Origin: Candidatus Leptofilum proximum
GTDB lineage: Bacteria > Chloroflexota > Anaerolineae > Promineifilales > Promineifilaceae
DNA length: 64,000 nucleotides
Assembly (NCBI GenBank): GCA_016710325.1
Contig: JADJXK010000002.1
Span: 620,001 to 684,000, forward strand
Reading direction: 5' to 3'
Below, one piece after another: positions 16,895-26,200 of this stretch (its first letter is position 1; every line of letters starts with the position of its first letter). The translations under genes were made by a program, and so were the position numbers. The notes below the pieces were generated by a model. It made no database searches and was not told where the DNA came from. It saw nothing but the letters and a program-made list of their open reading frames with translations.

Positions 16895-16984
16895 TTTTCG
16901 TTATCCGTAGTCGGTTATCCGTAATCGGTTATCCGTGATCGGTTTTTAACCTTTCACCCTTCACCGATTACCGTTCACCGTTCA
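16895..16984. repeat. Heptad inverted repeat with CGGTTAT/CCGTAAT words
   Basis: CGGTTAT and CCGTAAT alternate in seven-base register from about 16899 to 16945, followed by an opposite arm CCGATTA, CCGTTCA, CCGTTCA. On the minus strand this second arm starts within coaBC: the codons AAC GGT GAA CGG TAA are heptad units, so the coaBC stop is part of the repeat. Confidence 0.8.
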
Positions 16985-18197
16985 AACTCTTTGCCACATG
17001 ATGCACCAGTCGCTCGGCTACGGCCGTTTTGCTTTGCAGCGGTATCTCTTCCACTACCCCAGCCGAACTCAGCAGCAGCACCTTGTTGGTGTCCACCTCA
17101 AAACCTACGCCCGTGTCCATCACGTCGTTGACGGCAATGAAGTTGAGTCCCTTGCGCAGCAGTTTGTCACGGCCGTATTCAAAGGCGTTGTGCGTCTCCG
17201 CCGCAAAACCCAGCACCACACGCGGATAGCCGCTTTTGTCACGTTGGGCTTTGACGGCCGTTAAAATATCCAGCGTCACTTCCAGGCCAATGGCCAACCC
17301 CCACTGCTCATCGGTCTTCTTGATCTTCTTGTCCGATTGGGCATTGGGCCGAAAATCAGCCACGGCGGCCACCATAAACAAGGCATCGGCCGATTGGGCC
17401 GCTTCCAGCACCGCATTGCCCATCTCTTCAGTGGTTTGCACGGAAACGGCCGTGGCCCCAAACGGAATCGGCTCAAAAATCGGACCATGCACCACGGTGA
17501 CGTCCGCGCCAGCATCTAGCGCAGCCTGGGCCACGGCCAGCCCCTGCTTGCCGGTAGACCGGTTGCTAATGAAGCGCACCGGATCCATCGGCTCGCGCGT
17601 GGGGCCCGTGGAAACCACCACCTTACGCCCGGCCAGAGGGCCGCCTCTGGCTAACACCTGCCGGATGTGTCCTAACAGGTCAACTGGTTCTATCATCCGC
17701 CCCAGTCCGGTCAGCCCAGAAGCCATGCGCCCCTCGGCCGGACCAGCAAACAGCACGCCGCGTTGGCGCAGCGTGGCGATGTTGGCTTGCGTGGCCGGAT
17801 GTTCGTACATGCCGCCATCCATCGCTGGGGCCACCAGGACGAGACAGCGGGCAGCCAGCGCCGTTACCGTGAGCAAATTGTCGGCCAGGCCAAACGCCAT
17901 CTTGGCCAGGGTGTGGGCCGTAGCCGGGGCCACCACAAAGAGATCGGCCGATTCACCCAGGCCTACGTGCTGCACATGCTCGTCGCGGCTCCACATATCG
18001 CTGTAAGACGGCCGTCCTGTCACCGAACGAAACGTCAATTGCGTTACAAACCGCTGGGCGCCATCGGTGAGAATCACATCCACCAATGCCCCTGCCTGTG
18101 TCAACCTGGAGGCCAGGTCAACCGCCTTGTAACAGGCAATTGAGCCAGTTACCCCCAATACAATTCTTTTTCCAACCAGCAGATTAATTTTGCTCAT
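16968..18197 (-). CDS. coaBC: Bifunctional phosphopantothenoylcysteine decarboxylase/synthetase
   Basis: Two steps of coenzyme A synthesis in one 409-residue protein. The N-terminal FMN-dependent decarboxylase has H77 in QHVGLGESADLFVVAPATA, and the C-terminal CTP-dependent ligase begins around residue 195 with STGPTREPMDPVRFISNRS. Compared with E. coli Dfp, two decarboxylase residues differ: the asparagine of PAMN is D127 in PAMDGGMYEHP, and the reducing cysteine of QACG is S160 in RMASGLTGLGRM. The spacing between them is identical to E. coli, so the alignment is secure. The rest of the enzyme is intact. Confidence 0.94.
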   Translation of the reverse strand: MSKINLLVGKRIVLGVTGSIACYKAVDLASRLTQAGALVDVILTDGAQRFVTQLTFRSVTGRPSYSDMWSRDEHVQHVGLGESADLFVVAPATAHTLAKMAFGLADNLLTVTALAARCLVLVAPAMDGGMYEHPATQANIATLRQRGVLFAGPAEGRMASGLTGLGRMIEPVDLLGHIRQVLARGGPLAGRKVVVSTGPTREPMDPVRFISNRSTGKQGLAVAQAALDAGADVTVVHGPIFEPIPFGATAVSVQTTEEMGNAVLEAAQSADALFMVAAVADFRPNAQSDKKIKKTDEQWGLAIGLEVTLDILTAVKAQRDKSGYPRVVLGFAAETHNAFEYGRDKLLRKGLNFIAVNDVMDTGVGFEVDTNKVLLLSSAGVVEEIPLQSKTAVAERLVHHVAKSLNGER

Positions 18198-18833
18198 AAA
18201 TCTAGTTTAACCAGAAACCCAAAAACGCAAAATAATACTACACCTTGCCGATACAGGTGGTCACCGCCACACAATGGCGAACTATTTGATAAGTAAAAGT
18301 AATGCACGATTATGAGTTTCGTTTATCATTCAGGTTACGTTTAGCTAAAAATAGCAGCGGGTTTTTGTTATAATTGCGCCGTGTGTGTGGTTCATAGTCA
18401 GCTTGCCTGGCAGGAAAACGAGAGCCGCACATACCGATCTTTAACGTAAATGTGGGTGGTTGATTGATGAGGTTTGCCCGCGGTTACTGACAGATCAAAA
18501 AGTTTCCCATAAAAACCCTACTGAATTGTGATTAGCTAAGGACAAGCCAAAATTACGTGCGTTGTTGTTTTAACACTGTTTTGGCTTTTACCTGACACTG
18601 GATTTAGAAACAACACGAAACAGAAATCCACGCTGGCATAACCGCAGAAAGTCATTTAAGTTAAAACAAAACACATTCGCCTTGAGGTTGAAGAAGACGA
18701 ACGGTTTATTCTAGCTGGTAGTTATGTAATTGGCAGAAAGTCCTTCAAAAAAGATTGAAGTCAAGTTTGTCAATTACCCACGGCCGTTCCGATCGCTTAA
18801 GAATAACCAGGCAACCATTCCAAGGAGGTTCTC
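18198..18833. other. Long AT-rich gap between divergent coaBC and pckA
   Basis: 636 bases without a convincing gene. It contains an extended -10 promoter at 18366-18374, a possible stem (GTGTGTGG near 18381 with GCCGCACATAC near 18425) and a hairpin AGCCAAAA/TTTTGGCT at about 18546-18592. Only one ACGGCCGT lies in it (about 18780). Confidence 0.6.
18366..18374 (+). promoter_or_regulatory. Extended -10 promoter for pckA
   Basis: TGTTATAAT is a perfect extended -10 (TGnTATAAT) on the plus strand. No good -35 lies 17 bases upstream, which is usual for extended -10 promoters. It would give a leader of about 450 bases before pckA. Confidence 0.5.
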
Positions 18834-20420
18834 TTGTCGAATCAATTTACACTCAAGCAGCATGGTATCGATGTCAGCGACATCGTGCGCAATGCTATGC
18901 CTGCCCAACTCTACCAGGAAGCCCTGGCCTACGAGGCCGATGCGGCTATCGCCGATACCGGCGCTTTGATGGTGCGCTCCGGTGAAAAAACTGGCCGCAG
19001 CCCCAAAGACAAGCGCATCGTAAAGCATCCCGATTCTAAAGACAATATCTGGTGGGGCTCGGTCAACATTGCCGTTGACGAACACACCTTTGAAATTAAC
19101 CGCGAACGAGCCATCGATTACCTCAACACCCGCAGCAAGCTGTATGTCGTGGACGGGTATGGCGGTTGGGATCCCAACGAACAAATCAAGGTACGCATTA
19201 TTTGTACACGGCCGTATCACGCCCTCTTCATGTGGAACATGCTCATCCGCCCCACCGACGAGCAGCTGGCCACCTTTGGTAATCCGGATTACGTCGTTTA
19301 TAACGCCGGTCAGTTCCCCGCCAACCGCTACACCACGGGTATGACCTCCAAAACCAGCGTCGATCTCTCCTTTGAGCAGCAAGAAGTGGTCATTTTGGGC
19401 ACCGAATATGCTGGCGAAATGAAGAAAGGCATCTTCACCGTGATGAACTACATCATGCCCAAGAAGGGTGTGCTTTCCATGCACTGCTCCGCCAACGAAG
19501 GCAGCGAGGGTGACGTTTCCCTCTTCTTCGGGCTCTCCGGCACGGGCAAAACCACCCTCTCCGCCGATGCCCATCGCAATCTCATCGGTGATGACGAACA
19601 CTGCTGGACCGACACCGGCGTTTTTAACATCGAAGGCGGCTGCTACGCCAAAGCGATCAACCTGTCGGCCGAAAACGAACCAGAAATCTACGGCGCCATC
19701 AAGTTTGGCACGGTGCTGGAAAATGTGGTGTATAACGGCCGTACCCATTGCGTGGATTACACCGACATCAGCATTACGGAAAATACCCGCGCTGCTTACC
19801 CGATTGAGTACATTCCCAACGCCAAGATTCCTTGCGTTGGGGGCCATCCCAAAAACATCATCCTACTCACTGCCGACGCGTTTGGGGTGCTGCCACCCGT
19901 CAGCAAGCTGACGCCGGAACAGACAATGTACCACTTCATCAGCGGCTACACTGCCAAAGTGGCGGGCACCGAAGTTGGCGTTACCGAACCAGAAGCTACC
20001 TTCTCGGCCTGCTTTGGCGCGGCGTTTATGGTGTGGCATCCCAGCAAATATGCCGAACTGCTGGCCGAAAAGATGGCCAAACACGGCACCACCGCCTGGC
20101 TGATCAACACCGGTTGGACCGGCGGCCCATACGGCGTTGGTTCGCGCATCAAGCTGCGTTACACCCGCGCCATCATTGATGCCATTCATGACGGCTCGCT
20201 GGACAATGTGGCGTTTGTCACCGATCCCATCTTTGGCCTGGCGATTCCCACCACCTGCCCTAACGTCCCAGATGAGGTGCTCATTCCCAAAAATACCTGG
20301 GAAGATGAGGTCGCTTATGATGTCCAGGCCCGCAAATTGGCCAACCTGTTCATCAAAAACTTTGAGAAATACAAAGAAGGCAGCAGCGAAGCCATCATCC
20401 ATGCCGGACCGTCGCTCTAA
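18834..20420 (+). CDS. pckA: Phosphoenolpyruvate carboxykinase (ATP)
   Basis: Converts oxaloacetate and ATP to phosphoenolpyruvate, the entry to gluconeogenesis, of use to a cell living on fatty acids. The 528 residues include GEKTGRSPKDKRIV at the substrate site, the kinase loop FFGLSGTGKTTLS (Walker A) and DDEHCWTDTGVFNIEGGCYAK with the metal-binding aspartate. The start is TTG at 18834, chosen because AAGGAGG lies five bases upstream and residues from there match the family N-terminus. The gene is preceded by a long leader and followed by a GTGAAAC stem-loop. Confidence 0.95.
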   Translation: MSNQFTLKQHGIDVSDIVRNAMPAQLYQEALAYEADAAIADTGALMVRSGEKTGRSPKDKRIVKHPDSKDNIWWGSVNIAVDEHTFEINRERAIDYLNTRSKLYVVDGYGGWDPNEQIKVRIICTRPYHALFMWNMLIRPTDEQLATFGNPDYVVYNAGQFPANRYTTGMTSKTSVDLSFEQQEVVILGTEYAGEMKKGIFTVMNYIMPKKGVLSMHCSANEGSEGDVSLFFGLSGTGKTTLSADAHRNLIGDDEHCWTDTGVFNIEGGCYAKAINLSAENEPEIYGAIKFGTVLENVVYNGRTHCVDYTDISITENTRAAYPIEYIPNAKIPCVGGHPKNIILLTADAFGVLPPVSKLTPEQTMYHFISGYTAKVAGTEVGVTEPEATFSACFGAAFMVWHPSKYAELLAEKMAKHGTTAWLINTGWTGGPYGVGSRIKLRYTRAIIDAIHDGSLDNVAFVTDPIFGLAIPTTCPNVPDEVLIPKNTWEDEVAYDVQARKLANLFIKNFEKYKEGSSEAIIHAGPSL

Positions 20421-20468
20421 ACGGGTTTACCTCTTTTAACCAATACAAAACGCTCTTTCGAATTTGGC

Positions 20469-20515
20469 GTGAAACGTGAAACGTGATGTCTATATGTTCA
20501 CGTTTCACGTTTCAC
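20469..20515. repeat. GTGAAAC stem-loop element, copy 2
   Basis: GTGAAACGTGAAACGTGA (20469-20486) is perfectly complementary to 20498-20515, an 18-base-pair stem with an 11-base loop. It lies downstream of pckA and may end its transcript, although no T run follows. The left flank TTTGGC is shared with the copy near 42709. Confidence 0.88.
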
Positions 20516-20672
20516 AACCTCTCACTCCCCTGAACGCCTGAAGAGCCAAAACGCAGCGGGGCAACCCCTCATCTCTATGGGAAATGAGAAAACCACAAAC
20601 TGCCGTGCCAAACCCGACCCGTGGGCTATAATCCATTGCCAACTTCTATAAACATTCACGCAGGAGTTGGCT

Positions 20673-22844
20673 TTGACTCCAAAACAGCACCGACTAATCC
20701 TTCGTTTTTGTCTGGCATTACTACTTTTTCTGATTGGCAATCTGGTCTTTTCGCTGTGGCGGCAGCAGGCTTCAATTGATCTGGCCATTGCCAAGGGCCA
20801 GCAACTGTACATGTCGGCTGATGGCCAACCGCTGGGGCTGGATGCCGCTGAATTAGCCAACCTGAACACGGCCGATTCCACCCTCGTCTTTGTCGATGCC
20901 CTGCCCATGACGCTGGCGGAATCTCGCCCCTGGGCCGACCTGGGCTGCACGGCCAACAGCTGCGCCCACCTCACCTACTACGACCGGGCCACTGGCGGCA
21001 CGGTCAACCAGGTTCTGCTGCTGCACGACAATTCGGTTCTGGCCCAGTGGCAGGATGACCTGGCGCGCCCCGCGGGCAGCAGCTTTATTGCCAACGAAGC
21101 CATCAAGATCGCAGCAGACGACCCGGCGGTAACGGCCGTTCTCGGCAACATTGGTGACGGCAACCCGGCCATGATTCCCATGTCTGCCTGGCTGGCCGAC
21201 GACGCCTGCCGTGATGAGTGGTGTGTGGATTTGACCTTTCACAATCCGGCGGGAGACGGCCGTATCTTCCATGTCTTTGTCAACATGACCCACCAGACAG
21301 TCGCACGCACTTTCTACACGCGTGCCCGGCCCGACCTGGACGTCGCAGCCCCCGTTTCGCAGCGTGATGCCTTCACCGACGGCTGCCACGAACAGGATGG
21401 CTGGAACGTCTGCTGGGAAATGACGGCCCACGATGGCGTGCTCTTCCGCGATGCCACGTACGAGGAGACGGCCGTCTTCTCCAGCGTCAAAATTACCCAG
21501 GTTGAAGCGTGGTATCCCAGTTGGCCCGGCGGCTACCGGGACGAAATCGGCTTCTCGGCCACCGTACCCCCGTTTGGCGACACCATCGTTAATGAGTTGG
21601 ATGACGGTTTTGAGGTGCGTCAGCTGTTCACCGAGTTTACCCGCTGGCCCAACTGCATTTGCTGCTACCGGTACGAGGAGATCATGCGCTTTTTTGCCGA
21701 TGGCAGCTTTGAGCCGCGCTTTATTTCTTACGGTCCCGGCTGCGATGATTTGTCGATTTATCGGCCGTTTTGGCGGCTCGACGTTGATTTAGACGGCCCG
21801 GAAGGCGACCAGGTCTGGCTGTGGCAGGAAACCGAATGGATCGAGGCCGAAGCCGAGCTGGAGCTGTTCCCCTTCGTCGACAACCTGGGTCCCGATGGCT
21901 TTAAGCTGGCTACCGGCGATGGCGATCTGCTCTACCGCTGGACCATGCTGCCCACCGATCCGTTAGGGCTGGACGAAGCCCGCTTTTTTGTCCTGAACGA
22001 CAAAGAATTGGAAGGTGAACAGCCGCTGTCGCCTGGCCCCGGCGACACGTTCCAGCCGCCCCGCCAATGGCTCAACGATGAACCAGTTTCCGGTGAAGAC
22101 ATCGTGCTCTGGTATGTGCCCCTGCTAAAAACAAAAAAAACGGAGCCGCTCTGGTGCATGCCCGATCCAGAACCGGGCATTAACCAGTGCGAAGCCATCC
22201 TGCGCGCCCAAATCACCGACGAGCTGCCCCAGCCCACGGCCGAAGAACTGGCGGCGATGGCTACCGCCACACCGGTGGTTGTGGAAACGGCCGCAACTCC
22301 CGCCCCCACCCCCACCCCGCGCCCCGTCCAGGGCGACACCGTGGAAGAGGTCATTCTCAACGCGGGCTGCGGCGCCTGCCACGCCATTGGTCCGCTGGGT
22401 GAAGGGCACAAAGTGGGGCCGGATCTATCCGCCATCGGCTACGAAGCCACCGGGCGCATTCCGGACATGGCCGCCACCGACTACATTCGCCAGTCGATCG
22501 TTGAGCCAAACTATGCCCTGGCGCCAACCTGTCCCAACGGCCCCTGTATGCCCAACATCATGCCGCAAGATTACGGCCAACGGCTTACGCAAGAGCAAAT
22601 TGACGAGATTGTGAAGTATCTGCTAACGCTGGACGGCACCCAGGAACGGGCCGAACTGCCCGTTGTAGGTGACGGCAGCACAAGCGGCTTTCCCAAAGGC
22701 GGCACGGCCGCCAAAGGGGGCGGCAATATGGTCGGGGGCATTGACCCGACCTCAACCTCGGCCCAGTTAGTGATGATCGGTATTGTGCTGCTGATAACGC
22801 TGTTTTTGTTGTGGAAACGGCCGTATGACGAAGAAGAACCGTAA
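20673..22844 (+). CDS. Membrane-anchored protein with C-terminal cytochrome c domain
   Basis: A 723-residue protein starting at a TTG at 20673; AGGAG ends six bases before it, whereas the TTG at 20667 touches that site. A signal anchor (LILRFCLALLLFLIGNLVF) is followed by an extracytoplasmic region of about 500 residues. Part of this (YEEIMRFFADGSFEPR through YRPFWRLDVDLDG) faintly recalls the beta-sandwich of copper amine oxidases, but no topaquinone tyrosine motif is seen. A TPAPTPTPRP linker leads to a c-type cytochrome with CGACH (C566, C569, H570) and a probable methionine ligand in NIMPQDYG. A second membrane helix (VMIGIVLLITLFLLW) ends the protein. A redox enzyme with attached electron carrier is a fair inference; the substrate is unknown. 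Confidence 0.8.
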   Translation: MTPKQHRLILRFCLALLLFLIGNLVFSLWRQQASIDLAIAKGQQLYMSADGQPLGLDAAELANLNTADSTLVFVDALPMTLAESRPWADLGCTANSCAHLTYYDRATGGTVNQVLLLHDNSVLAQWQDDLARPAGSSFIANEAIKIAADDPAVTAVLGNIGDGNPAMIPMSAWLADDACRDEWCVDLTFHNPAGDGRIFHVFVNMTHQTVARTFYTRARPDLDVAAPVSQRDAFTDGCHEQDGWNVCWEMTAHDGVLFRDATYEETAVFSSVKITQVEAWYPSWPGGYRDEIGFSATVPPFGDTIVNELDDGFEVRQLFTEFTRWPNCICCYRYEEIMRFFADGSFEPRFISYGPGCDDLSIYRPFWRLDVDLDGPEGDQVWLWQETEWIEAEAELELFPFVDNLGPDGFKLATGDGDLLYRWTMLPTDPLGLDEARFFVLNDKELEGEQPLSPGPGDTFQPPRQWLNDEPVSGEDIVLWYVPLLKTKKTEPLWCMPDPEPGINQCEAILRAQITDELPQPTAEELAAMATATPVVVETAATPAPTPTPRPVQGDTVEEVILNAGCGACHAIGPLGEGHKVGPDLSAIGYEATGRIPDMAATDYIRQSIVEPNYALAPTCPNGPCMPNIMPQDYGQRLTQEQIDEIVKYLLTLDGTQERAELPVVGDGSTSGFPKGGTAAKGGGNMVGGIDPTSTSAQLVMIGIVLLITLFLLWKRPYDEEEP

Positions 22845-22893
22845 GCCTCTGTGAAAGTTAAGTAGATAACATAAGAATTGTATGCCTTCTTCG

Positions 22894-22922
22894 TTGACAA
22901 AAACCTGGAGAAGGGCAATACT
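22894..22922 (+). promoter_or_regulatory. Promoter of the precursor-like peptide gene
   Basis: TTGACA (22894-22899), a 17-base spacer and AATACT (22917-22922) make a good sigma-70 type promoter about 55 bases before the GTG start of the small gene. Confidence 0.55.
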
Positions 22923-22976
22923 GAGACCAACTTCATTGGCTTAGCAATAACTTATTTTCTTAACGGGAGGAATACC

Positions 22977-23192
22977 GTGTCTGAAGTATTAGATCAAGTT
23001 GTGGAACGCGCTATTAACGACAAAAGCTATCGCCAGCTTCTCTTCAAGGACCTCAACAAAGCCCTGGAAGGCTACCAAATCTCACCCGAAGAACGCAGCC
23101 TGCTGGAAAACCTCGACGAGGAAAACTTCGACGAATTTGCCGGAGGCCTGGGCTCCCGCACAACGAAAGGCTTTATGCCCGGGACTGGCTAA
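22977..23192 (+). CDS. NHLP-type precursor-like peptide (candidate RiPP)
   Basis: A 71-residue protein from a GTG start with GGGAGG six bases upstream. Residues 1-50 resemble the nitrile-hydratase-like leader (NHLP) peptides: an alpha-helical QVVERAINDKSYRQLLF, then a LNKALEGYQISPEERSLLENLD segment matching the usual pattern of AL..Y.LT.EE...L. A short glycine-rich tail (GGLGSRTTKGFMPGTG) would be the core. Its own promoter and a terminator right after the stop mark it as a separate unit. No YcaO, radical SAM or lanthionine enzyme is visible nearby, so modification is not shown. Small NHLP-clan proteins of this kind are known next to cyclase/ATPase regulators, as here. Confidence is good for a real gene and moderate for the family. 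Confidence 0.72.
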   Translation: MSEVLDQVVERAINDKSYRQLLFKDLNKALEGYQISPEERSLLENLDEENFDEFAGGLGSRTTKGFMPGTG

Positions 23193-23224
23193 ATTTTCCA
23201 AAGTTAGGATGGAATATTTTGTGT

Positions 23225-23254
23225 AACGCTTAGACAGATTGTCTAGGCGTTTTT
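23225..23254 (+). terminator. Intrinsic terminator after the peptide gene
   Basis: ACGCTTAGACA (23226-23236) pairs with TGTCTAGGCGT (23240-23250) with one G-T pair, followed by TTTTT. It overlaps the last codons of the convergent cyclase gene. Confidence 0.8.
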
Positions 23255-26200
23255 GCTTTCTGTGGAAAGAGAGCGAAATTTAACTAAAAATTCCAGACAA
23301 TTTTCCCCTATCGTCCGGAGCCGCTGAATTCGGCTCTGCGCCAGTAGGGGCCCTGCCGTTTTGTAACAAGCAACTTTATCCATGAATCTGGAACGCTCTG
23401 TCGCAGATAAGATACTTTTCTCTAACAAGGCTTCGCGTTCTTCGGGACCTGAAGCAAAACTCGCCAATTCCAGGAACGTGAAGCACTTGAAATCTGGGCA
23501 ACCATCCTCGGAAGCGGACAAACTTCTCTCAAACCAGTTAATAGCCTCAAAAAAATTCCCTTCTAGTTTGAATACTATACCTAAAAAATGTTCTGCAACT
23601 GGCTGCCACCAAATCAGATCTTTATCATTCATGAGTTTATAAGCATCCTGTAAATACTGTTTTGCAGCTAACGTGTTTCCAGAATTAAGTTCTACTTGGC
23701 CTAAACCTACTAAGAGTCGTGCAGTTTCTTCTATGTAGCTTTCTGGCTGTAAATCAATAAGTTGCTTTGCCGCTTCATACTGAACTTTTGCCTCATCCCA
23801 CTTTTGTAGAGGACTATAGTATTCAAAGCCCCAAAATAGATGAGCTTCCACTTGAAGACTAGGATAATTCATCGTCGTGAGCAGATCCAAGGCAGATTCA
23901 AAATCGCTTAATGCCGCTTTAAAGCTGCCTAACCTGGAAAGAGCCGCAGCACGGTTAGTCATTGCCAACGCATACAGATTTTTCCCACTTTCTTTCCCGA
24001 TACTTACTGCTTCATCGAAAGTCTTAACAGCTTCCTGATATTGGCCCAATGTAAACTGTACAAATCCCACGTTGCTTAATGCAATGCCAACGTTAATGGG
24101 TGTGCTGAACTCTCGCGATAACTCAACTCCCTGCTGCATTGCCTCCAATGAAAGCTCCAATTCTTTTTCTGAATATCGGGTAAAGCTAATTGCTTCATAG
24201 ACCCTTGCCAGCAGATAGTTATTATTTTCTTGCTGACAAATATCTTTTGCACGTTCCAAATAAAGCATAGCTGCTGAATAGTCCAATCTCGAACTAGCGG
24301 CCCAGCCAGCCCAAATATAAGCACGAGCCAGCTGATCTGGATCGGCAACAGTCTTCAATTTGTTGATGATTATTCCGGTGAGCGATTTTACGTCATCAAA
24401 GGCACCCTGCCGGTAGCGAATTTCGGCCATAAGATTGTAGGCCACGGCCGTTGATCCCTGATCCCCATTCCCCTGAGCCAAATCAAGCGCTTTTTCAGCA
24501 TCCGTAAAAGCTGTGGTTAAACCACCCAGCAAAATCAGCACGTTGCCCCGGGAGAGGTAGAGATGCACGGCCGTTTCCCACAACCCCTCATCGGCCAACG
24601 CCTGCAAATGCCTTTCCGCCAGGGTGTACAAATCAATCGCTTCCCGGTTGGCAAAGATGTTTCGTGCCTCATCGGCGGCCAGGATGGCATACTGCAGCGC
24701 CTCCTGGTGGTTGTCCGCCCGGCTGTAGTGGTAGGCCAGCACCGAATGCAGCGGCTTGAGGTTGTGCTGGTATTTGTGCGCCAGCCAGCTGGCCACGGCC
24801 GCATGCAGCTGCTGCCGCCGGGCGTAGGGCAAACTTTCATATGCCACTTCGTGCGTCATGGCGTGCTGGAACAGGTAAATCCACTCGGGATCGGCCGTCA
24901 CCAGCTGCGTCATCTCCGCATCCGACAGGTCCGTCAGCAGGCGGAGCACCGTTTGCTGCAGCGGCGTCTGGGCAATTACCTGCAGCGGTTCGGCAGAAAA
25001 TTGGCGGCCAATCACCGAGGCCACTTGCAGCAAATCGCGCCCGGCGGGCGGCAGGCGATCCAGACGGGCCAGCAGCAGGCCATGAATTGTGTCTGGCACC
25101 TGCATGCGCGCCAGCTCGGTCTCGTCCACCTGGACACGGCCGTTTACCCGCAGCACCCCCGCCCCCATCATCACGTTCAACGCTTCTTCTAAAAACAGCG
25201 GATTCACCGGGCTGTCCCGCCCCTCGCGGTCACGCATCCCCAGATGCTGCTCCACTGCCTGTGGCAGTTCGGCCGTGCCCACCAGCTGGCTCAACATCTG
25301 CCGGGCGGAAGCAGGCGACAGGTCGGCCAGGGGAATGGGAATACACGACGGCCGTTCCACCGCCGCAATCTCCATCCGCTCCCGCGACCGAAACGTGAAG
25401 GCGATGAAAATCGCCGCACCGTCCAGGTGGTTGCTCAACTCGTCCAGCAGCGCCAACGACGCCTGGTCGGCCCACTGCAAGCCCTCCAGCACAATGAGCA
25501 GCGGCTGCTGGGCGGCAATGGCCAGGCAGCAGCGCCGCACCAGCGAAAAGAGCCGAACCTGGCGCGCCTCGGCCGTAAGATCGTGCAGAGCAGCCGCCTG
25601 GGGCATGGGCAGCCCCAACAATTCGCGCCACAGCCCTATGTCGTCACCCACGTCCGGCACCAGGGCATGGGTCTTCATGATAACGGCGGCAATCTGCTGG
25701 GTCACCGGCATGCCTGTGGCAAGGTCAAAATATTCACGCCAGACGTCGCGCCAGGGGCTGTAGGGCGAATCCTGGGTGTGCGGATAACAAACGCCGATGA
25801 GCCCCAGTCCGTCGTTTGCCAACCAGTGGCGCACGCCCGTGGCCAGCAGGCGTGACTTGCCCACACCGGCCCCCCCGTAAATGGCCGCGGCGCCCCCTAC
25901 ACCTCGCAGCGCCGCATCCATACCGCCCAGCAGCAAATCCAGCTCCGTTTCTCGACCCACCAACGGCCGTTCCCACCGGTCAATGTACGCTTTCATCAAG
26001 GTAGTCACGGCCCGATCGCGCTGCACCAGGTGGGGCGTAACGGCCGTTTGTTTACCCTTGAGATGGATGGCAGGCAGTGGTTCACACTCGATCACCTGGC
26101 GGGTACGCTCAGCCATCGCCTGGTCTGTTAAAATTGCGCCCGGTTCACACACCTGCATCAGCCGCGCCGACAGGTTGACAATATCGCCCACCACCGTGTA

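Larger units (their letters stand above)
22845..24410. other. AT-rich island crossing into the cyclase gene
   Basis: Base composition drops sharply here: the line at 23641-23700 is 38% GC by count while 25441-25500 is 67%. No ACGGCCGT occurs between about 22820 and 24440. The island covers the peptide gene and the C-terminal third of the convergent cyclase gene, so the boundary near 24.4 kb is inside a gene. Confidence 0.7.
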
